Positions 6,325 through 10,720 of a DNA stretch of 10,720 bases are shown piece after piece (positions within the stretch are counted from its first letter, which is position 1; each line of letters begins with the position of its first letter). The notes beneath the pieces were generated by a model. It was not told where the DNA came from, searched no databases, and saw nothing but the letters and a program-made list of their open reading frames with translations. The translations under genes were made by a program, and so were the position numbers. The DNA comes from UBA8522 sp049287565 (GTDB lineage Bacteria; Acidobacteriota; Aminicenantia; Aminicenantales; UBA8522). The stretch is taken from contig JBAQGA010000036.1 in NCBI GenBank assembly GCA_049287565.1, positions 1-10,720 on the forward strand, read 5' to 3'.

Positions 6325-6361
6325 GGATTCCTGAGTTTCAGCAATTTTGGCCGAACCCGGC

Positions 6362-7906
6362 TCACCAAAAGATGATATAGAGGACGATCGTCGCCAGGAC
6401 GACCAACCCGCAGAGCCATTTCAAGAGAGGAGGCGTCCGCATGTCGAAGCCCGCCTTGACCGGCAGCACCTTAGGTACTTTCAGCGGCCAGAGGGCGGTG
6501 ATGATGGCCATGACGATGATCAGGATAACGAAGTTGATGGCGATGCGGTTGAGGAAGGCGACGTCGGGGAAAAACAGCATCAGGACTCCATAAACCGGCA
6601 CCGTCAGGACGAGCGAGGCGAGTCCGGCTGCAGGCGGCGTCCGCTTAATGAACAGACCGAAAACAAAGGCCGCCAGAATACCAGGGGAGATGAACCCCTG
6701 GAACTCCTGGATGTAGTTGAAGATCCCCTTGAACTTGGGACTGCCCAGTTGGGGCGCGATCAAGCAGACGGCCAGGACAAAGGCCAGGGTCGCCCAACGC
6801 CCGATCTTGAGCAGGGATTCGCTGCTCGCGTCCTTTTTGAGGTGGCGCTTGTAGAGGTCCATGGTCAGGATGGTCGAGACCGAGTTCAGCAGCGAACTCA
6901 ACGTGCTGATGACCGCTCCGGCGATGGCCGCCAGGATGAACCCGCGCAGTCCCGGCCCGACCAGGTTGCGGATGAGCAGCGGGTAGGCCTGGTCGGTCGT
7001 GGCGCCGGGGGCCATGAGCTGGCTCTTATAAAGCTGGTAAGAGATGATTCCCGGCAGGATGATGATGAACGGGATGGTCAACTTCAGGAAGGCCGCGAAG
7101 ATGATACCCAACTGTCCCTGCTTCAGGCTCTTGGCGGCCAGGGTCCTTTGAGTGATGAATTGGTTGAGGCCCCAGTAATAGAAGTTAGGTATCCAGAGGC
7201 CGACGACGAGCGTCGTCCAGGGGATGACCGGATGGTCGGCGGGCATGATCATGTGGAGCTTGTCGGCGTTGGCGGAAAGAAAAGAGCCGATGCCGCCGAC
7301 GGCCCGCAGGCCGAGGACAAGAGTTACCACACCGCCGATGATGAGGCTTGATCCCTGGAAAAGGTCCGCCCAGGCCACGGCCTTGAGTCCGCCCCAGGTC
7401 GTGTAGACGGCGGCGATGATCCCGATCAACCAGACCGACCTGGCCAGGTCGATGTCGAAGATGGTGTGGAGAGCCAGCGCTCCCGTATAGACGACCGCCG
7501 AGATGCTGACCGCGATGTAGACAATGACGATGTAGAAGGCCATGATGCCTCGGGCCGCCGCATTGTATCGGTACTCAAGGTACTCGGGGATGGTATAGAT
7601 TCCGCTGCGCAAGAACTTAGGAAGGAAGAACAGGGCCACAATGACCAAGGTGATAGCCGCCATCCACTCGTAGCTGGCCACGGCGAAACCGGCGATGCCC
7701 GCGCCCTGTCCGGACATCCCGACGAAGTGTTCGGTCGAGATGTTGGCGGCAATGAGAGAGAATCCAATGAGCGGCCAGATAAGCGACCGGCCGGCCAGGA
7801 AGAAATCCTCGCCTGTTCTCTCCCGCCGGCTCTTGTACATGCTCACCGAGACAACGACGACGAAGAAGAGAATGAAGATCGTCAGGTCAAGCCAGTGCAA
7901 GCTCAT
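6362..7906 (-). CDS. SSS-family sodium:solute symporter (SGLT-like)
   Basis: This 514-aa inner-membrane protein of the solute:sodium symporter family (TC 2.A.21) has many hydrophobic helices from residue 7 to the C-terminus. Signatures are GEDFFLAGRSL (32-42), STEHFVGMSGQG (57-68), ASYEW (77-81), NFYYWGLNQF (241-250) then QRTLAAKS, and ISTLSSLLNSVSTILTMDLY (333-352). From memory of the vSGLT structure, E80, N241, Y244 and K275 align with sugar-site residues E88, N260, Y263 and K294; vSGLT Q69 is replaced by H60, as in human SGLT1 (H83). S334/T335 fit the Na2 sodium site. A sugar is therefore a likely substrate, driven by sodium. AAAGGAG precedes the ATG by 6 nt. The DUF5916 gene ends 27 bp upstream, so the two are probably co-transcribed, with an extra promoter candidate at 7927-7954. 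Confidence 0.93.
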   Translation of the reverse strand: MSLHWLDLTIFILFFVVVVSVSMYKSRRERTGEDFFLAGRSLIWPLIGFSLIAANISTEHFVGMSGQGAGIAGFAVASYEWMAAITLVIVALFFLPKFLRSGIYTIPEYLEYRYNAAARGIMAFYIVIVYIAVSISAVVYTGALALHTIFDIDLARSVWLIGIIAAVYTTWGGLKAVAWADLFQGSSLIIGGVVTLVLGLRAVGGIGSFLSANADKLHMIMPADHPVIPWTTLVVGLWIPNFYYWGLNQFITQRTLAAKSLKQGQLGIIFAAFLKLTIPFIIILPGIISYQLYKSQLMAPGATTDQAYPLLIRNLVGPGLRGFILAAIAGAVISTLSSLLNSVSTILTMDLYKRHLKKDASSESLLKIGRWATLAFVLAVCLIAPQLGSPKFKGIFNYIQEFQGFISPGILAAFVFGLFIKRTPPAAGLASLVLTVPVYGVLMLFFPDVAFLNRIAINFVILIIVMAIITALWPLKVPKVLPVKAGFDMRTPPLLKWLCGLVVLATIVLYIIFW

Positions 7907-7926
7907 CGGAATCTCCTTTTGCCCAT

Positions 7927-7954
7927 ATTATATTCAGGGCCTGATCGATAACAA
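7927..7954 (-). promoter_or_regulatory. Internal promoter candidate for the symporter gene
   Basis: On the - strand a perfect TATAAT (7927-7932) lies 16 bp after TTGTTA (7949-7954, four of six consensus bases). The -35 box falls inside the end of the DUF5916 gene. Transcription would start near 7920, leaving a leader of only about 14 nt that begins roughly at the AAAGGAG ribosome binding site. Confidence 0.45.
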
Positions 7955-10123
7955 GATCTTCACGACCCCGCGTTCTTCCATCGGCAGGAACCGGCTGGTC
8001 GGGTCCCAGCGCCTCTCCCAGTTCTTGTTGTAAACAAGGTAGATCTCGTTTCCGGGCGAAACCTGCCAGCGGAGGCGGGCGCTCCAGCCCAGCTGCTTGG
8101 AAATGTCGTCGTACTGGATATAGTTCATCAGGCCCAGGTCGGGCGAAACAAAAATATCGGCCTTGACCTGGTAGACGTTCTCGCTGAAGCGGCCTTCCGG
8201 AAGCCTGCCCCTGACCAGGTTGGTGTCCAGTTCGAGGTTCAGGTAGCCCTTGTATTTTATCGCCAACCCGATATTCAGATCGTCGTAGTGACCCGAATAG
8301 AACTCACCGAAATTGTAGTTCAGGTCGAAGATGGCCGAGCGGTAGGATGCGGTGTTGAGGTTGAGACGATAAGACTTGAAATCGTAGGGTCCGCCGGAAA
8401 GGATGACGCCTTCTGCGACCTCGAAGTCATAGGGCAGAACGTCGCGGTTGGAGACGATCTCGAACCCGAGTTGTTCACCGCTCTCCGTATTCAGGCTGAG
8501 GGGCGTGAATTCGAGCCGGCGCGTCTCCAGGTTCCCTGCGAGGTCCCAGTAATAATCGCCGCTGACCTGGAAGAAGAACTGGCGGACGATCCGGCCGAGG
8601 GGGCCGTTCCCCGGCCGCGGCTGAAAGGATACCCTGGTGTAGGCCGTCTGGATACCCCGCCTCATCATGTAACCCATTCCCGGATCGAGAGATTCTCCAT
8701 AATAGGCGTAGGTGTTCTGGATGTTCCAGAGGTCATTGGGAAAGTCGGCCCGGAAGCCGAAGCCGTGGTGGCGGCCCTCTTCCTTTTCGTTCCAATTGTA
8801 GGCCGCCCAGGCGGCCAGCATGATGTTTTTATTCCCCATGAACTTCGACGATGAATACTGGAAATCCGCGCCGGCCAGGGAGTTCTTTTCTCCTGTCGGG
8901 CTGCCGTTGGTGAAGATCCAGCCGACCTTGCTCTCGGCAAAGATGTCCTGGGTCATCCGGGCGGCGAAAAAGTTGACGCTCGGGAGCTGCCCGTATTTCT
9001 TGGTTTGGACATCGAAAACAGAAAGGTTCGTCCGGCTGATCTTGCCGTAGAGCTTGGTGCCGAACAGGACGGGGATCTGCTCGCCCTCGTAAAGTCCGAC
9101 CGTCCGGCTGAAGAACGGCCGGAAGCTGACGCTCGAGCTGAAATTGAAGGTCTCCGAACCCTCCAAGAAGAACATCCTCTTTTCCGGGAAGAACAGGGGG
9201 AAGCGGGTCAGGTTGATCCGGCGCTCGTCGACCTCCGTCTCGGCGAAGTCCATGTTATAGCTGACCACTCCGACCAGGTTGGGGGTGAAGTTTTTATAAA
9301 GGTCGAAACCCGCATTGGCGTCGACGCCGGCACCGCCGGGTTGAGAGTGGTCCTTGAGACTGTCGACGAGGCCATATGGCCGGAAGGTGATCCCCAGGCC
9401 CTGTTTGATCCCCTCGATCCCCTCGAGGCCGGCGGCTTCCATCGGGTTGTTGAAGTTGCTGTCCAGATTGGTCCCCGAGAGCCGGATGGTCTCCTGCTTG
9501 CGGGCGATAATCCGCTCGACGTTGACTCCCCAGACAGTCAGCCCCGGCTTGAAAGAGATGGTTTTGAACGGTACCCTGATCTCGACACTCCAGCCGTTCT
9601 CGAGGATCCGGCTCTTGCCCTGCCAGATACCGTCCCAGTTGAGGCTGGCCTCCCCCCCCGAGATCAGCCCCTCGCCGCGGGCTCCGCGGGGATTGACGGA
9701 AAAGATGTAGGCGGTCCGCTTGTCCTGGAAAGGGTCGATCAGGAGGCGGACGATATCGTTGCTCTGGCCCTGGGGGCGGTGCCAGCCACCCATGCCTCCC
9801 TGACTGGCTCCGCTGTCATGGGCCAGAGTGTTGGCGGCGATGCGGGCCGGCTCGCTGTCATAACAGAAGACGCCGACATAAAGGTTCGATTCGTCGAACA
9901 TAATCTTCAGTTCGGTCTTCTCCGTCGGTTCCCCGTTGGGCTCGGGCACGGCCATCCGGAAGGCCGTGAAGGCCTCGGCCGACTGCCAGGCCGGATCCGA
10001 CAGGAAGCCGTCGATCTCAGGGCCCTTATCGACGCGGACGGCCTTGAGCTGCGTGCCTAGAAGAGGGGATGAAAGAACGACCGCTGCCGCCAGGCTGAGC
10101 AACAAAAACCTTGGTGTTCTCAT
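7934..10123 (-). CDS. DUF5916 outer-membrane protein with carbohydrate-binding-9-like N-terminus
   Basis: This is a 729-residue exported protein with a CBM9-like N-terminal beta-sandwich followed by a DUF5916 region predicted to form an outer-membrane barrel. The first 23 residues are a Sec signal peptide (MRTPRFLLLS, then a hydrophobic core). The CBM9-like domain starts at about 30 and shows the typical IDG-x-L-x-DPAW (37-46), then LKIMFDESNLYVGVFCYD, with alternating strands to about 230. The family-typical NLTRFPLFFPEKRMFFLEG follows, then many aromatic-rich amphipathic strands to the end. An ATG at 10186 extends the frame by 21 codons, but it lies between the -35 and -10 boxes of the promoter, so 10123 is preferred; no strong Shine-Dalgarno sequence precedes it. 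The biochemical role of DUF5916 is not established. Its partnership with the symporter suggests binding or uptake of carbohydrate-like compounds. Confidence 0.85.
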   Translation of the reverse strand: MRTPRFLLLSLAAAVVLSSPLLGTQLKAVRVDKGPEIDGFLSDPAWQSAEAFTAFRMAVPEPNGEPTEKTELKIMFDESNLYVGVFCYDSEPARIAANTLAHDSGASQGGMGGWHRPQGQSNDIVRLLIDPFQDKRTAYIFSVNPRGARGEGLISGGEASLNWDGIWQGKSRILENGWSVEIRVPFKTISFKPGLTVWGVNVERIIARKQETIRLSGTNLDSNFNNPMEAAGLEGIEGIKQGLGITFRPYGLVDSLKDHSQPGGAGVDANAGFDLYKNFTPNLVGVVSYNMDFAETEVDERRINLTRFPLFFPEKRMFFLEGSETFNFSSSVSFRPFFSRTVGLYEGEQIPVLFGTKLYGKISRTNLSVFDVQTKKYGQLPSVNFFAARMTQDIFAESKVGWIFTNGSPTGEKNSLAGADFQYSSSKFMGNKNIMLAAWAAYNWNEKEEGRHHGFGFRADFPNDLWNIQNTYAYYGESLDPGMGYMMRRGIQTAYTRVSFQPRPGNGPLGRIVRQFFFQVSGDYYWDLAGNLETRRLEFTPLSLNTESGEQLGFEIVSNRDVLPYDFEVAEGVILSGGPYDFKSYRLNLNTASYRSAIFDLNYNFGEFYSGHYDDLNIGLAIKYKGYLNLELDTNLVRGRLPEGRFSENVYQVKADIFVSPDLGLMNYIQYDDISKQLGWSARLRWQVSPGNEIYLVYNKNWERRWDPTSRFLPMEERGVVKILLSIRP

Positions 10124-10167
10124 TCTTGTAAGCTCAGGACATGAAGTCTCGCCATTAAACTCTGCGT

Positions 10168-10196
10168 ATTTTATTGGGTAGGGCAACCTTTTTCAA
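10168..10196 (-). promoter_or_regulatory. Sigma70-type promoter of the DUF5916-symporter unit
   Basis: On the - strand TTGAAA (10191-10196) and TAAAAT (10168-10173), each five of six consensus bases, are exactly 17 bp apart. The predicted start near 10161 leaves a leader of about 38 nt before the ATG at 10123 and rules against the upstream ATG at 10186. Confidence 0.6.
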
Positions 10197-10244
10197 CACA
10201 TGGAGACATTTTTTTTGAGGAATATCGGCCTGCGGTCTTCTGGC

Positions 10245-10720
10245 TTATGGAATGGACACAGTCTGACTGCCGGATCCGATTTCCTCTTTTTGCCGGTAGG
10301 CCAGCTCGAGGAGCGTTCGAATCGCCGGGTCGCCCGGCGCAATTTTCTCCGCCTCGAGGCATTCCTTAATCGCTTTTTCGCTGTCCCGTCTCTCCAAATA
10401 AAGAGCCGCCAGCCGGAGAGAAAGCCCGATTTCTCGCCGGCGAAGGGCCTTCCTCTGTTCGTACAGGGATATGGCGGACTTCTGGTCATCGGGGGAAAGC
10501 GGAAAAATCCCCGGCCCAAAACGGCGGTTCATGTGAAGGCAGACAATCTGCTTGGTGAAATCATCGCATTCGAGTTGAGGCGCATCCTTGTTCATGACGG
10601 ATATTTCCATTTCGAGGTCGACGGCTCCGAAAACATGGCAGAGCTCATGGACAAAAATCACCCGGCTCAAGTAGGGGCTTACGTATCTGTTCATCAGGAC
10701 ATAGCCCTGCTCATAGGAAG
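10245..10720 (-). CDS. Partial metzincin-like zinc metalloprotease with C-terminal TPR-like repeats
   Basis: Only the C-terminal 157 or so residues are in the window; the frame is open through the right edge (reading SYEQGYVL before the first internal Met at 10694), so the start is outside. The segment FVHELCHVFGAVDLEMEISVMNKD holds HExxHxxGxxD, the metzincin zinc site with Asp as third ligand (a variant best known from snapalysin), followed by a likely Met-turn (SVMN). The final 80 or so residues are helical and TPR-like: SLRLAALYLERRDSEKAIKE followed by CLEAEKIAPGDPAIRTLLEL. Export cannot be judged without the N-terminus. It ends 121 bp before the DUF5916 ATG, with that gene's promoter between, so it is probably a separate transcription unit. 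The protease call rests on the motif alone. Confidence 0.75.
   Translation of the reverse strand, partial: SYEQGYVLMNRYVSPYLSRVIFVHELCHVFGAVDLEMEISVMNKDAPQLECDDFTKQIVCLHMNRRFGPGIFPLSPDDQKSAISLYEQRKALRRREIGLSLRLAALYLERRDSEKAIKECLEAEKIAPGDPAIRTLLELAYRQKEEIGSGSQTVSIP

Noticed and set aside
9005..10060. A 351-codon + strand open frame over the DUF5916 gene, and a similar 334-codon frame at 6347-7351 over the symporter
   Set aside because: Both are low-complexity, rich in D, E, G, R and Q, and lie opposite well-supported genes; they are antisense shadows.
10201..10244. A run of eight T near 10209-10216 next to imperfect GC-rich repeats, as a terminator
   Set aside because: The T-run is on the + strand while the flanking genes are on the - strand, and no stable stem pairs beside it.

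Overview
The window is about 10.7 kb from a Gram-negative bacterium. Three products belong at or in an outer membrane (a phosphate-selective-type porin, a DUF5916 protein with a C-terminal barrel region, and Sec/Tat-exported enzymes). The genes are GC-rich, except for a visibly AT-richer left edge. The mix of DUF5916, an SSS symporter, exported Gfo/Idh and sugar-isomerase domains and a HExxHxxGxxD protease with TPR-like repeats resembles Acidobacteriota / Candidatus Aminicenantes-type genomes. That placement is an inference from gene content; no marker gene is present.

Left block, + strand (1-3860). A HEPN-domain gene whose 5' end looks broken overlaps by 4 bp a Tat-exported Gfo/Idh/MocA oxidoreductase. 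After a 65-bp gap that carries a strong TTGACA-N18-TATAGT promoter comes an unusual exported fusion protein: an N-terminal C45-type Ntn-hydrolase / acyltransferase domain joined to a C-terminal xylose-isomerase-like TIM barrel. The promoter sits so close to the ATG that the fusion mRNA is probably leaderless. Oxidoreductase plus TIM-barrel isomerase is a familiar pairing in keto-sugar/glycoside chemistry. The added amidase-like domain suggests periplasmic work on an acylated or amide-linked sugar-like substrate, which is inference.

Right block, - strand (3864-10720, read right to left). A partial metzincin-like protease with TPR-like repeats is followed by a DUF5916 outer-membrane protein with its own promoter. 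Next is an SSS-family sodium:solute symporter, 27 bp downstream and with an additional promoter candidate. A 255-bp regulatory gap then leads to a Porin_O_P family porin and finally to a class IV PLP aminotransferase, which ends 3 bp from the end of the fusion gene. The gap holds a 16-bp-stem interrupted hairpin, a good sigma70-type promoter and a perfect 39-bp palindrome over the predicted transcription start, so the porin is probably under repressor control. Symporter, DUF5916 protein and porin together suggest an envelope uptake region.

The points most worth following are the C45/TIM-barrel fusion, the promoter-overlapping palindrome, the leaderless promoter and the damaged HEPN gene. No tRNA, rRNA, CRISPR array or insertion sequence was seen.
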